A DNA stretch of 64,000 nt from Epiperipatus broadwayi (taxonomy: Eukaryota; Onychophora; Udeonychophora; Euonychophora; Peripatidae). Within the stretch, counting starts at the first letter, position 1; each line of letters opens with the position of its first letter. A program made the translations under genes and the position numbers. The stretch covers positions 13,802,348-13,866,347 of the forward strand of contig JAQFVV010006203.1 of the NCBI GenBank assembly GCA_028023455.1. The letters are read 5' to 3'. This document shows, piece after piece, positions 36,576-50,420 of the stretch. The notes beneath the pieces were generated by a model. It saw only the letters and a program-made list of their open reading frames with translations, did not search any database and had not been told where the DNA came from.

Positions 36576-38684
36576 ATAATTTGAGTTAAAGCATATAATT
36601 TTATAATTACATTATTATAATATGGATGGTCTTTTATAATCAAATAATTATTTTTATTTTTTAAATTATAAGTACAAGTGAAAACACAAGCTGTAGTTAT
36701 CTGTGCCAATTGATTATAGGTTTTTGCAGAGATTTTTGAAACTGCAAATAATTATGACTCATAATATATATCTGTAACTAATATATACATAATTTATTGT
36801 CTCTAGAAATTACTTTTATCATTGTGGTTATTTAAAAAAAATGTCTGGCAGCGATTTGTATGTTTAACTGAATGGTTGTTGATTGCAATAAAATAAGTGC
36901 TGATTTAAAAATATTGCATTTATAAAATTATGGTTGTTATTATTTCAAAAGTACTACTATTAATAATTTAGTAGCATTTACTTATTTATCAAAAAATAAA
37001 TAAAATTAGTGATGATTAAAAATACATTTGTAATTTTTTTTTCCTAATATGCATATCTATGATACAATTTAATTTAAAAATTTTATCCATTAATAAATGC
37101 TTCACCCTAAAATAGAATAATTAATTATGAAATCAGACATTGCAGTGATAAATTGAGAGCGAGCCAGTTCAGTCATGTATATAATTCTATGTAAGTGAAA
37201 ATGTGAATGTGTTCACATATTGTTCTCTTTTAAAATTATAGCACTTCTAAAGCATGTCATAATTTTTATCATTACATTTGCATTTTAAAATCATTTTAAA
37301 CAAAATTTTAATTTGATAATTTGTACAGTTTAATTTAAAAATTATTTACATTAAGACATCAAATATATAACTGACCAAATACATGAGACTAGGAAACAGC
37401 TGATTGGACAAGTATGTAAGATGAGAAATGATTGACTAAAAAATATCATAATTCTGCTTCTGAATGTTTGAATAGAATTTTACAATTTTTTTCTTTGTAT
37501 TCAATACTTTTTTCAAACTGCCAATTGGGCAAAATCTTTCATATAAAATATATCACTATTGCATACATAATTATTAAAAAAAAAAACCCCTTCAAACTTA
37601 TTATTAAATGTAGTTCAGTCAGTTTTTTAATAAACGCTTATCAATCTTTCTAAAATACTTGGTTTTGTTTTTTTTTCTAACCATAAAAGTAATTTTTGAA
37701 TCAATTTCTGATGATTGCACATTATATTAAAATACTTCTAAAATGAGACCACTTTCAGTAAGATCTCACTTTTAAAATTTGTTAAAATTGAAATCTTTTA
37801 TTGTGCCTAAATAATTAATAATTTTTAAATATGTATGCATATATTTTAAAAGTATAATAAATATTTAATTTAAACAAAAGGGAAACGTGAATATTTTTTT
37901 TGATGCAAATACAAAAAGGCATTCATATGCAATCAATAACTATTATTCAGCTTCCAAATGCAAAATTTTTTGAACACATTAATGATTATTACAAATCACT
38001 TTATTAGTTTATAAATTATTAGCCAATAGATTATATTTTCTATAAATAAATACTGAACTATGATAATTTAAACAGTAGGATAGAATTCTGGGCAATTGAT
38101 ATTGACTGATTTAGATAGAAATGCACTTTAGAGATATTTGTCATTTTTTTTTGGTTTTTATTTATGGTTTAAGTATATATGGAGATTGAAAGTTTGTAGT
38201 ATATGTAATATAATCAGTAATAGAAATTGAACTACTATTGAACAATGAATATTCTTGGTTTAACTCTTTTAATGTGTACTGTACAGCCATTTTTTTTAAA
38301 ATTTTAAGCAGCAAGTTAACTATTAAGTATTTGTTAGTAAATTCTAATATGGGATGTGAATCGAATGTGCAAAAAATAATAATAATAAAGACTGTATTAA
38401 AAGGCTTATTACTATTAATTAATGTTATGCAGTATATATATAATCTGTGATATATTCACTTGAATATGCACTGCCTAGCCATTTTATTATTCCATTGCTT
38501 TATAATTTTACAAATGGGGTACTTATTTACAGTTACAACATATAAAATTGAAATAACAGTATCTATATTAATTACAATTATTTTGTTAATGTAAAGAATA
38601 CGATTTAAGGAAGTGGACTTCCAAGGAATATGCAAATGAAAAGAAAATTAATGATTCAATGGATCTAACACTAATAATAATAAA
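36576..38684. other. AT-rich stretch, no gene seen
   Basis: Open stretches of 60-80 codons here have AT-driven composition and no motifs. Confidence 0.45.
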
Positions 38685-38820
38685 AATTGAATGATTTATA
38701 GCTTAGGAGTTCATAAGAAGGTTGAGCACCATAAATGATAGCTGGATGTTATCCATAAATCTTGATCTTCACAGTCTTCTGCTCTACCATTGCCCGAATT
38801 GCACAACTCATATTTGGTCA
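38685..38820 (-). repeat. tRNA-headed SINE
   Basis: On the minus strand: gtgcaattcgggcaatggta then gagcagaagactgtgaagat (A-box region and anticodon-like arm), then gtgctcaaccttcttatgaa and ctcctaagctataaatcatt. The body matches the copy at 24850-24965. Confidence 0.65.
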
Positions 38821-39884
38821 TCATCATTAGTGATAATTATCCTGTGCCATTTAAAAAAATGAGACCTAAAGATTCCTAGATCAGAGTTCAAACTGCTCAA
38901 ACATCACTAGATTTTTCACATTATATATTTTAATAGTGACTTATAAATGAGTATAGCTATTTGTATTCCATATAAAAAAGAAAGACAAAGAATTGAAATT
39001 TAAAGATTCATGTTGGCCCATTAATTTTGTTGATTTGTCATCCTACAATATTGTCTTTTAGCATTTTTTTTTGCTGAAAAGTTTTATTTCTGAATAATTT
39101 CAACAACTTGTTTGTACTCTTTCATTATCCATATCCTATTAAAAATATTTAATATTATATGTAAACAACAGTTATCTTTCATGCACATACAAAGTTATCA
39201 TTGTTTATTTGCTTAATATGTTGCATTTATTATTAGAAGATATGACCTTAATATTTGTAGTAATTTCAATATATCCAAACAGAAGAATGGGCAGATTGTT
39301 TTGTAATCTTGGTACTATATTTTCATAATCTTATGAAGCATTCTTAGATAAAATTTTATGACCACCTTTATATTAAGATTCATTTCCACATAAAAAAAAT
39401 TGGCAGAATAAACAGGCATTTCATAGTTGTAATTCTTCTAAACAGTTAATATCATATATCTTTAGCATGTCTGAGAAGTTTTTTATAGTATAAATGTCCA
39501 CCATTCCCACACACACACAAAAAAAAATAGCAACATCAACAAAAAATGTTGTTTATTTGCTCTACTTGTAAGATATGTCTTTACAGTAGTAACTCCAATA
39601 TCATCACAATCGAGCTTAAGAATAAGCTGATTGTTTTGATTTTGTCTTTACATTTTTGGAATTTTTTATGTTATGACAATAAGAGGGCAATACTTTACTT
39701 TATATAAAATTACCAGAGTAATAGTTCTGATAGTTTAACCACAATGATGAAATATTCTATATTTAATCTCTTAATTTCACCAGCAGCACATTACACATGT
39801 CAATATATGCTTTTCTCTTTTAAAAAAATCTCTTTGAATTGATTCATATTCTTTAGCATTAGCTTGTAAAATAAGAAAGTTGGT
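38821..39884. other. AT-rich stretch, no gene seen
   Basis: Contains a short (CA)n tract at 39510. No supported gene. Confidence 0.45.
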
Positions 39885-40720
39885 TACTCTTAACATATCC
39901 TTTTAAGATTAACAGATGCATCCTTTTAAGATATAAATGTCAAAGTATTTGTCTGAAAGTTTGTAATGATGGTGTTGTAGTTGTAATTATATGATGGCCT
40001 ACTTTCATCATCTAATATTAATTGTTAAATGTTTTTAACAAAATCCAAACTTTTCAAATACATTGAGTTGTTGGTAATAGTATACAGTTTAATATATAAT
40101 ACAGGATTTTAAGTGGTATTATTCTCTTATCCTTTTCAGTTCTTACTGGCCAAGGAGGTCAAACCTGGGACCTTTAGATTTGTAAATATTGAATTTAAGG
40201 ACATGCTCAATCCGATTAATACCTTTAATAACTTAGTAATCATTCATTAGACTAGATATTATTCAATAATAAATAATATTTCTGCGGCATAGTGAAAATT
40301 ACACTACAGAAATATTCATTATTGGTTAATCTCTAATAAATGTCTAATAATACTTCCATTAAGTGGTTTGTGTCAAAGTTGTGAGGGCAGCAAGTTTGCC
40401 ACTTATCAATTAAACTGTGGTTATTTGCTATCTACATGTACTGAATAGTGATAAAGATATGTGAAAGAAATTGTGATCTGGGCCAACTGATGAGTGCTGG
40501 TTCATAATGAAATGTGCATCCTGGGGATCACCCATCTTTTTCACATGTCTTTGGTCCTATTTTTGATTAGATCCATCCACATGATGTACCTTGGTGTAAT
40601 GAAAATTATACTACAGAAATATTTACTTGATAGTCTAGTTAATAGAGTTGTTTCCTTAAATTCAATATTCATTCACAAATTTAAATATTCCAGATTCGAT
40701 TCCTTTGCTATTATTACTAG
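39885..40720 (+). repeat. Dispersed repeat copy 2, interrupted by a foldback
   Basis: The parts 39940-40215 and 40655-40720 together match 10200-10600. The interruption (about 40225-40650) is a foldback. Its left arm (cattcattagactagatatt, aatatttctgcggcatagtg) is mirrored at the right (gaaatatttacttgatagtc, tagttaat). Its centre (gatctgggccaactgatgag to cctggggatcaccca) matches the foldback at 14.3 kb. So the foldback inserted into the loop of the older repeat's terminal hairpin. Confidence 0.65.
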
Positions 40721-42040
40721 TCAAATATTTTTTTTAAAAAAAAGCATTCAAAATGTAGTGTTGTATAGTAATCTATGTACCATTGTTAACAGTTGAATGT
40801 ATTTGAATAGTTTAAACAAAGTTTGATTTTTTCTAAAAAACATTTAGTCCAGTTATATATATATAAATTACAAATGTCAGTCTTTTACAAGAATTTTATT
40901 AAATATTATGTTTCTTTTTTGTATATTTCTTAGTCAACTGTCAGAATGTTTAGGACTTATTTATGTACCACTGTGAATGTCATTTTTTAAAATTAAATTC
41001 ATGATATTTAGTTCTATTTAGAAATATTAAAGCTTATTATAATTAGAATATAATATTAATAAATTACTTAAAATAATTTATCATATTAATTTATTAAAAA
41101 TGAAACCCACTTTTGTGTTAAATGATCTTACATTGCAAAATATATATCAAAAGGCCAAATAATCATTGATAACAATTTTGCTTAAACATTAATGTATATT
41201 TACATATTACTTTTTTACAGTTTTATTTACAGTATTTGTTCACTATGGTCACTTTAAGAATATTCTTTTTATAACCTATTGTTGTGTAAGGGTTATATGT
41301 TGCCTCTCTGAGATCACTAAACACAAAGAATTAAAAGCTTTTCCAATAGCCAATATATATGTCAAGAAAGATATTATTCTTTCACATTCTCACACATATA
41401 AAAGTAGCTTTCTAGGTTTAAATCTATTTAAGGACTTTGGTTGGAAGAAAAAAGACCTTTTACTTCAACAACAAAAAATTTCAACAAAAGAAGCATTATA
41501 GGTTAATGAGGAAACTTGTTTAACCTCGGATTGTCAATTAGTAATAACTGATTGATCTTGGCAACATCAAAAACTAAAAGTTATCTCTATTTACTTGGTT
41601 ATTATCTTTTTATTTTTATTATAATAACAATCTGTAGAAATATTTAATCCAACATATAACTGGTATTGTTAATAGGCTCCTGTTTTCTAGATATCTCTAA
41701 GTTTATTATGACAATATATATACTTTTTAGTGAGTTCACTTTATACAATACATAAATGAATGACTAACCATATACTTTCTGTATAAATTGAATACTGTTT
41801 ACTATAGAATTACATGTGCAGAATAAATAATTTCAAATTTTCTTGGAGAAGAAGGGGGGGGGGGCATTTGCTTCTTATTTGGCATTTTGAAAATGTAATC
41901 ACCTTACATCTAATCTTAGAAAGTTGTCGAGACTTATTGCTTCTTAATACATTTCTGGGTGCACAAAGTATATTAATTGCAGTCAGAAATTCATAATAGA
42001 AATCAAAATTTTAACATTTATTATAATATTGCCTAAAAGT
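40721..42040. other. AT-rich stretch, no gene seen
   Basis: A G-run of ten lies at 41855-41864. No supported feature. Confidence 0.45.
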
Positions 42041-42235
42041 AAAAGAGAATTTAAATAGCCATTGCAAGACAAACATCTCTCCAACAGCCTCTAATAGGGA
42101 AACAGTTAATAAAATGGCATAATTCACCAAGCTAAAGGTTTAATGTTTTACTCTTGCAAAGCTTAGCTAGAGACCTATTTATTGAGTAATCTTGGATGGT
42201 TATCTAGTTGATCATAAACTTTGTTCAAATGTTCA
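42041..42235 (-). repeat. SINE body copy
   Basis: Shares aaatagcc-ttgcaagacaaa, catctctccaacagcctc and agacctatttattgagtaat with the other SINE copies at 29035 and 47815. Confidence 0.5.
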
Positions 42236-44380
42236 TGTTTTACATAGTCCAGAAAGTAAATTAATGAAGGTAACCTATTTTTTTCAAAATTGAAGTTACT
42301 CAAAGGTTCTGCAGTTTTTTCTTGGATGATCCATGATACATCATTTATATATTGCAATATGTAACACCTCAATATATGTGGAATTTAATTTTAAAAAAAA
42401 ATGAAATAAATTCAGAAATTTCATGCATATATATTGCTGAATATTAAACTTTGATTATATATATTGCATCAGAACATCATTCAGTGTTTGAAAAATCAGA
42501 ATTCTATGAACATTAGCTTAAATTTTTATTTAAATATTAAATTTTTTTAAGCAACTCTTTAAAAAAAAATTGGAGAAAATGTGTTGTGTGTGCTGGGGAG
42601 AGGGATATATATATATTTAAAATGTTTGTTGGAAATAAGGATGGACTGTAAAAACTTTTTTTTTTTTAATTTACTCTTTTTAAAGGGAGGATTAGGATTT
42701 ATGTTTTCTCAGCTGATTGGCAGAGAATTGCTATTTGACAAATTATTATGGAATGAGATCTCCGTCCTCTTTTTTTAAAGAAGTGTCAATCATTTTTTTG
42801 TTTAAAATGTCTAATCACTACCTCTACTTTTTTCTTTATTCCATAAATGGAATGTTGCAAATAATTCAGTATATTCTGATTCTGTTTTAATCCTGCAAGT
42901 GAAAAATTATTAACCAGATCAATTAGAATATTAGATAAACATTTTCAGACAATATAAGTCTGTAGATCAACCTTCATAGACTAGTGAATGAATTAAAATA
43001 AATTTGTTGAATTAAATAAAATACAGGCTCATATTCTCAGAAAAAAAAACTTTATAACTGAATTTACAAACAGGTGCAATATTCTCATGTTAATATTATT
43101 TTTATCATTTTATGGAGATCTTATCCATATTAAAATATTTCTCTGTTTTTATACATTGAAACATGCTACATTTTCTTAAATATATTTTGAAAAAATATCA
43201 CAACTTAAGTACTTATATTTAGTTTTAAAATAAATTTCATTGACAATATAAAAAGAATTCTTAAATATATATATCAAACCCTTAACTTGCTGCTTTTATA
43301 GGGTTAGACAACTTGATATTTTTAGTGAGTTGATGATGTTTGCTTTCTTTACGTTTTTTGAATTTAACAGCAGTTGAGGAGGTTAAAGAATTAACCAAAA
43401 GTTTGTCTGCAGATTGAAAAGACTGTATACAATAATTAATTACCATTATATTTATTATTTTTATTGTTATTACAATATGTATACACATATAAGTCAGAAA
43501 AATTTATGGATATGAATTTAGCAGAACTTATACCATGAAAGATAAGATTTTATGATCACATTCTCTTTGATTTACAACAGTACTCATGGGAACTAGAGTG
43601 CCTTCAAAGCAATTTTAAAGTCCTATTTCTTACTTCTTATGCGACTGGAATCAGTATGAATTCCAATTTGAACTTCAATTTTCTAAGGGCAGATAGCACT
43701 GAGCCGTTTTTTCATTACATTGACAATCAATTATTTTAACAGCTCCACTTCTAACTTCCAAAGCAGCAGATTCTCATTATGATCTCCAGTTTTTTAACCA
43801 CAAATATATTGATAGTCAGTTTTCTCCACTGCTATATCATTGTATTTATATCAGTTTAGTTGTATATTGGTTAGACTTAATTGTGAAGTATTTCAGTTGG
43901 AGATTATAATTATAAAAACCTATACAATTTTAAGATCACACAAAGATAATGAAACATTCTGAAATCTAAGTAATAAAAATAACAGATTTTTTATTAAGAA
44001 AATGGGCTTTAAAAATGCACTCTAACTGTATTCCAACATACTTTTGCAAAACCTTTTTTAAAATATGAAGTTACAATTTATGTAAAGAGTATAAATTATT
44101 ATTGTTCTATCTAGAATCGGAAATTCCAGTTTTCCTGAATTATAATAGTAAGCAAAGATAAGCATAGACAAACATTCATTTTTTTATATAAACAAATGCT
44201 AAGTTTTGTAAGTAGAATTTTGAATTAATAAATTGACTTAACAATTAAATGTGAATTCAATACACTTACATTTACAACTCCACCATTCTTCAAAATTAAA
44301 ATAAATTTGCCCCTTATTATAAATCTGATACCCCAGCTGCATTTTTCAACATAAAGAGTGCCAATTCCTGCACTTGCACT
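42236..44380. other. AT-rich stretch, no gene seen
   Basis: No supported feature. A 68-codon minus-strand open stretch at 43282-43488 lacks recognisable motifs. Confidence 0.45.
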
Positions 44381-44382
44381 TT

Positions 44383-44745
44383 AAAACAGGCAAAACTCTC
44401 CATACAGTAGTGCCACTCAGTGCAAGTCAGAGTAATCAATGGATGCGAGGGGGTTTGTGCATAAAATCTCTATCTACTGCCTACTCATCCAATATCCCTA
44501 GACTTAGTTTCTAGCTTGTGGCTTTCATCAGTGAGGAGGAGCTTTGGATATGAGAGCACTGCACCTAGATCTTAGGATCTAATGCAACTCTCCAGCAGCC
44601 ATCTTTTACATCTTTAGTTAACTACACAACTATGAGTCTAAAATTGAAAACACAATAATATTTTCAATCCAAGTTCACTAGCTTAAATAGTTATATAGGT
44701 CCAGCTTGAGCAAGCATAAGAAATGGTGATCATGTGATGTTTAGT
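44383..44745 (+). repeat. Foldback-family copy with a single arm
   Basis: It starts AAAACAGGCAAAACTCTCC and follows the left arm and loop of 18186-18356 closely to about 44555. The return arm is absent. Instead it continues through unique sequence to gcataagaaatggtgatcat, gtgatgttta at 44715-44743, the end motif seen inverted at 18145. This suggests that this longer form is ancestral and the two-arm form derived, or the reverse. Confidence 0.75.
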
Positions 44746-45340
44746 GGTTTCACTTCCACTTTAAACATAGTATTGTCAGCATTGGAAAAAATGTATGAGT
44801 TAAGTCAAGTTGTCTATAATTATTCCCTTAATGTCAAATACCATTGCTTCTTTATTTAATGTATATCAAAAAATAATACATTATTCTAGATATGTAGATG
44901 ATATTTTAATGATTAATAAAAAGTAAGTTATGAATATTTATAATGAATTTAATAATAATAACATATAATATTAAATATATAAAAGTAGATTTGAAGATAA
45001 AATGAAGTATTTAAAAAATGATAGCAAAAATATAATAAAACATTTCTTCCATTTTTGATGTTAATGCATTGTTATATATATATATATATTCACTGTACAA
45101 GTATATTTGAAGCAAGCTCTCTATTAACTATTTTTAAAAAAAGTATTTCATGCCTGAAGAAAATCAAAAGTTATTTGCATTTTAAGAAAGATTTAAAGAT
45201 TGTAAACTGGTTTTGTTGAATATTTTTTAAAATAGAAGTATATAGTATTACATTAAGTTTTCTAACTAAGACAGGTAGATTAATTAAGCAAGTTATAACA
45301 TTTGATCATTAATATGGTTGTTTGTTATTGCCTGCCATCC
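44746..45340. other. AT-rich stretch, no gene seen
   Basis: Contains a (TA)n run at 45074-45089. No supported feature. Confidence 0.45.
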
Positions 45341-46110
45341 TTGTAATACTATTTATTTTAGCATCTTAATTTTAGAACTACATCATAAATTTAAACTGAA
45401 TCGTTACACTTTTGTTATTCCACTTTTTATTTACAATGAATCTTACTTCATTTGTATTTATGTTTTTCCTTTGTAGTATAGCACATATCCATTTTTCAAA
45501 TCAATTGTCTCTTCACTTTTTTTTTCTAACTTTTCAGGGTCAAATAATGTCCTTTTAATATTATATAGTTTTTCTTCCAATTTGCAATCTTCCTTTATTT
45601 GAAAGTGATCTGCAGTTGTGAGTATCTAAATAAAAAGTCATCATCAGATGGCAGCCTGGGTGCACAATCAGGAATTCTTAGCACCCTCTGCCTTTGGTCA
45701 CCAACTACTGCCTTGACTGGTGACTTTACAGCTCCTAGAAATAAGGGCCATGATTTATTTTTGTCTGTCATGATTGTAAATATCTATTAGAAGAAAAAAA
45801 ATTCATTCACACACATTCATTCTGATATTTTAGTTAAAAGCTATCAGGCAACTGAGCAGAAAGTCTATGCTGTTTTTGGATCTGGAACTCAGAGGTAAAA
45901 AGCCAATAAACTCACCATACTGGTTAATGTGTGTTGGTGAGCATCCCATCCATATTTGTATACTATATGAATAATCACATAGTAATAACTGCTGCCTTGA
46001 CAAGAACATATGGAATGGATATTAGAAAATTACCCTGCTCAGTTCCTTTAAGACCTCCAAGAATAATCAAAGGGTCTGTTTTCAGTTAACAACAAATTCC
46101 TTTCTGCAGT
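45341..46110 (-). mobile_element. RTE LINE 5' part: untranslated region and endonuclease start
   Basis: On the minus strand 45590-45380 encodes an endonuclease-like piece, readable in shifting frames as EEKLYNIKRTLFDPEKLEKK, then IDLKNGYVLYYKGKT and VRFIVNKKWNNKSV. This matches the (G)VGFIVNKK region of RTE apurinic-type endonucleases. Upstream (45600-46100) is noncoding and aligns with 57000-57360 plus 57619-57720. It therefore looks like the element's 5' untranslated region. At 45961-45990 it preserves the empty version of the site into which the palindromic retroposon inserted at 57.4 kb. Confidence 0.7.
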
Positions 46111-47814
46111 CATGTCTGAGTAATTGTTAAGAAATTGGGTATTTAGCAATTTTTAAGCATAAAGAGAAAGGGAAATATTAAAACTCTACCAAAACACATT
46201 TGACAGGCCTAATGAGTAATGTTTCTTCTTCACTGTTTTTTGTTTACTTATTTAGGCTGCTTTTGTATTAAATTTATACTAGACTTGACTTATTTTAGAC
46301 CTAGGGGTATTTTAATAATTAAATCAATTCAAAGCTTAGAATATAATTTCAATACATGTGTATTAAAAGTTCTTTTTTAATAGACACACATACTAAAAAT
46401 ACACAAGTATATAAGCATTTAAAAAATAAAGGTCAATGATTTTTGTTCTTTGAAGTGTTTTGCAGATGGTTTTGTAACCAGAGGTAATTTAATTTTTAAG
46501 TTGAAAATGGTAAATTAGCAGATAGTAGAGTTTTCCATTCAAAGGTCAAATTGTTGTCTAAAGTGATTTGGTTTAAAAATTTATTTTACATATAAGCACA
46601 TATAAAAATTCAAAAAGTTTATTAATATATGTGCTTTTCTAGAAAATAAAACTAAATTCTTATGTTTACATACAAAAGAAACTATTTAGGGTTTTGGATG
46701 AATGTGTATATATTTAAATGAATCTATAATAATTGCTGTATATGGAAATATTTTTTGAAATGATTTTTATTCATAATACTATTGCCTATGGTTTAGCACT
46801 GGTGAGAAATTGTAGACTCTAGCTAAACGTTTCTAAGATTAATTCAACAGCTAAAGGTTCACAGTTTGTTTCCCAATTGCAGAAAATAAAAATAAAAAAC
46901 TTCAAATTTCATTCAGTTTGGTCAATTGACTAGAACAGTTACACTTGTCTATTACTATGATGCTTGAACATGACATTTAAGTACTTGAATATAACTTGAC
47001 TTCCCCAGTAACTAATCATTTGATTGTTATATTTTATTAAAATCATTATCATTATTAAATATGATTTATCACGTAGTATGTTCTTTGCTTAAAAGTAAAT
47101 TGAGAGATCAATGGTATAGAATATTACAATCAATAATATTTGATTCCAAAAAAATTGAATTAATTACTGAGGGGAGGGATTATGATGTTTAAGCCATGAA
47201 AATATTATTTTAAGTTATATCTTTAACTCTCAAGCTAAACACTGTTCTGTTTCTCTAAACCACACAGAAAAACATTATTTATCATTCCTTAATCCAGTTT
47301 CTAGAATTTTCATATCAAAGAGTTTCACCCTAAATTTTCTTAAGTATTTTTTATCAAGTATAAACTAACCATATCTTAGGAAAAAAAAAAATTTTATCAA
47401 TGAAAAATGTAGTGATTTGGATTAAGTCAAAATTATTGAAGATTTATTGAAAATTATCAATTAAAAAAAAAAAAAGAACATTGCCATTTTAGGATGAACC
47501 CTTAAGGATTTATAGTAAGATTGAAAAATTTTGCCTTATTTTTATGTATATGTTGCATATATGGTTAATTTTTAGAAATTCTAAGATTGTGTCATATGAG
47601 TAGAAGGAAATAAATTATTAAGAATATGTAAATTATTATGCACATGCATAAAGAATATTACTGATATACTTTAATTTTATTAAATGCATAGTCTATAGAT
47701 AAAGTAAATGAACTTAATAACTCTTAATTTAATATGATTGTTCTTAATAACTGTTTGCTAAAGAATATATACTTATGGAATAAATTTATATTATATATGT
47801 ATGGATAATTAAAA
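46111..47814. other. AT-rich stretch, no gene seen
   Basis: Poly-A runs at 47383 and 47463 occur without a recognisable adjoining element. No gene. Confidence 0.45.
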
Positions 47815-48115
47815 CATCCTTTAAATAGCCTACTGCAGGACAAAGGCCTTTCCAACATTCTCATAGAGAAGCAATGATAGTTAAAATCAGTATTCACTAG
47901 AATTATCAATTACTGTGAAGTGAGAGTTTTGAACAATTTTTCATTTTATTTCATTCTAATTATGAATAATTAGAGGTTGATCAGTGACCTGAAAGAAAAA
48001 TCCTAAACTTTCTGAAAGGTTTAAAGTTTACTAAGCCTAGATTCAAACCTAGGTCATAGTTATAGCAGACAGCTATTGTAACCATGATGTCTCATTGTTG
48101 CCATCTAACATGTAA
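47815..48115 (-). repeat. tRNA-headed SINE, well-preserved copy
   Basis: On the minus strand the head reads catcatggttacaatagctg (A-box) and gacctaggtttgaatctagg (B-box, 48037-48056). The body runs to gccta-ctgcaggacaaaggc at the left end. It is the clearest example of this SINE family here and shows that the family is tRNA-derived. Confidence 0.7.
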
Positions 48116-49330
48116 AAAAAGCAGAAGTGTTTGGTTTTATTTATCATTGGAATGAATAATTCTAACATTGAGATGTTTTATAAAAATAATTTATTTTTAA
48201 ATCGGATAGATAAAATTGTCTTTTTACTTAAAATTGCAAATTATTCCATCTTCAATGTATGTTCTAATAATGATAACACATGACAGCTGCTTATTAAAAA
48301 GTATGAGACCTAATTTTAGAATTAATGAGTAACTGAAAAAAAAAATTGCAGTGATATGAGTATGTGAAGCAATTTGTGTTTTAAGAACTGTTAATTAATG
48401 ATAGACAGTACAATAATTGTTAGATAGTTGGTTAGTCATATTTTTGAATCTTATTAAACATATTATTTTACATTTAATATTCATTTTTCCCTTTGTTTGT
48501 ATTTGCAATTCAAATTTGCATACGTTTGTTCATCTGTGTAAAGAAGTTGTTTCTTTCTGCTTTATAACCTAAAGCAGAGTGCACTTTTGGTGAAATTCAC
48601 CATTATCATATTGATGCTGTAAATAGATTTATCAGCTTTGTACATGCTGATCATGGGTAATATAATGCACAAATGGAGGTTTTGCACGCTTATTTTAGGA
48701 ATAATCATTTCTTCTGTTTACTCCAAAATTATTTATTATATACCTGACTAATCAACAGAAACTATGTGCTGATATGTTCAAACATTCAGACCAATTTCTA
48801 GCTATGCCTTACTTCGATGAGAAGCCTCTGGTTTGTTTTTACAAATTTAGCACCCTTTTTTTTTTTTTATACTATCCAAGCTAATCATTTGAGATTTCCA
48901 ACATTAAGGTTTTGAATCCAAGCTAATTTGACTATATAGTTATAAAATCTGATTCCAGACCAAGATTACATATTTTATTTTGACTATGGGTTTTTATTAA
49001 TTGTAGGCATTTTCAACTTTTTGTCAAGAATGGTATATACTAAATAAAACCTCACATGATTTTCTATTATTTTATCTGCATTAGGAATAATGATTCACTC
49101 TATTCTAGAACTTTCTGCTGCATAATAATGGACACTAGATTGTTTTTAATTTGAATGCTATAAAAGAAATAAAAAATGACTACTATATGTATAGATATAA
49201 ATCTGACGTTTTCTACAGATTGAGAATCAGAAATTAATCTGATGATTTGAATATAGTACTTACTATTTATTAAGCTTGCAATTGATGATCTTGAAGTAAA
49301 CTAAATGAATTATTGCCTTTGATGTAGACA
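48116..49330. other. AT-rich stretch, no gene seen
   Basis: No supported feature. Confidence 0.45.
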
Positions 49331-49334
49331 TTGG

Positions 49335-49440
49335 AAATAAGCAAAGTCATATGATGCTGTGGTTAATAGTACAGCATTATAATGCCTCCCTGCATTATGG
49401 AGTGATTGACAGTTTTGAAACAGTATGATTTTAATACAGT
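49335..49440 (+). repeat. tRNA-like SINE head
   Basis: The A-box region tgctgtggttaatagtacag (49355-49374) and a B-box-like acagttttgaaacag (49411-49425). No clover-leaf pairing that would support a functional tRNA. Confidence 0.45.
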
Positions 49441-49539
49441 TTTTATTTCATTTTTCATAGCATTATTAAAAGTAACTAATCACAACAAATCAAGAGCAAA
49501 ATCTTCAATTTATTTATGACAGAGATATTGTTATTGTAA

Positions 49540-50060
49540 GCATCATTTTCAACCAATCCACTGCAGGATGAAGGGTTCTCCAAGTTCAATCCATCTACGT
49601 TTTCTAGTTTCTTCTCCATATCACCCCAGCCCACTTCCTTATTCTGTCCATCCATCTCACATGTGGCCTTTTTCTAGGTCTTTTAAAAATTTTTGTAATC
49701 CAGTTTAAGTTCAATTGCCATTCTGTTATCATCTGTTTTAGCAATATGTTCAGCACAACTCCATTTCCTGCTCCTTATTCTGTCAATAATGTCAGTAACA
49801 CGTATTTATTCTCTTATTTGTGTATTTTGTTTTCATTCTCTGCTTGTTACTTCTAACATGCCTTTCTCCATAGTTCTTTTTAGTAGTTTGTATTGCTCTT
49901 CTGTTAAGTGTCACAACTCTCAGATCTATAAATATGAACTCATAATACACATTTATTCAAAACTTTTCTTTTCAAACTCATAGGCATATTTCCTTTTAAT
50001 ATTAAGTTATTTCTACCAAGATCCTCCAATCAAGTTTAATTCTATGATCAAGTGTAATAT
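49540..50060 (-). mobile_element. RTE LINE 3'-end fragment
   Basis: Starts with catcattttcaaccaatcca, ctgcaggatgaagg and follows the 22551 copy through the C-terminal codons (tctcacatgtgg, ttgtaatccagttt, acacattta). It ends near 50055 (ctatgatcaagtgtaat), where homology breaks off. Confidence 0.8.
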
Positions 50061-50114
50061 TATTGCAAATTTGGCATATATTTATATGTAGAGCAAGTAA
50101 ATAGATAAAGTAAA

Positions 50115-50420
50115 AAAATAGGCAAAACTGCTCTTTCACAAGGTCTTTGCAAAACAAAGGCTTTTTAAACAGGTTTTTATAATGGAAAAAAAACATTTCA
50201 TACCAGACTTTCCTAATTTGACTGTTTTCCATATCTGTTTTACTTCCTAGATAAGAATACTCATTTACCATTAATTTATAAATGATTATCTAGGGAAAAA
50301 ATTGTAAGCTTGTTGGAAAAAATTTAAATTTACTCAGCCTGGATTTGAATCCAGATTATAGATATACCAGGCAAATGAACTATCATTGTACTGAGAGCTT
50401 CCATATAATATAGGAATTAT
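50115..50420 (-). repeat. tRNA-headed SINE
   Basis: On the minus strand the head reads cagtacaatgatagttcatt (A-box) and ctggattcaaatccaggctg (B-box, 50334-50353). The body includes atggtaaatgagtattctta and tctaggaagtaaaac. It sits directly beside the truncated RTE end at about 50060. Confidence 0.7.

Noticed and set aside
40494-40796. 100-codon plus-strand open stretch
   Set aside because: Lies within the foldback and the adjoining repeat arm. Inverted repeats often keep frames open by chance; no motif.
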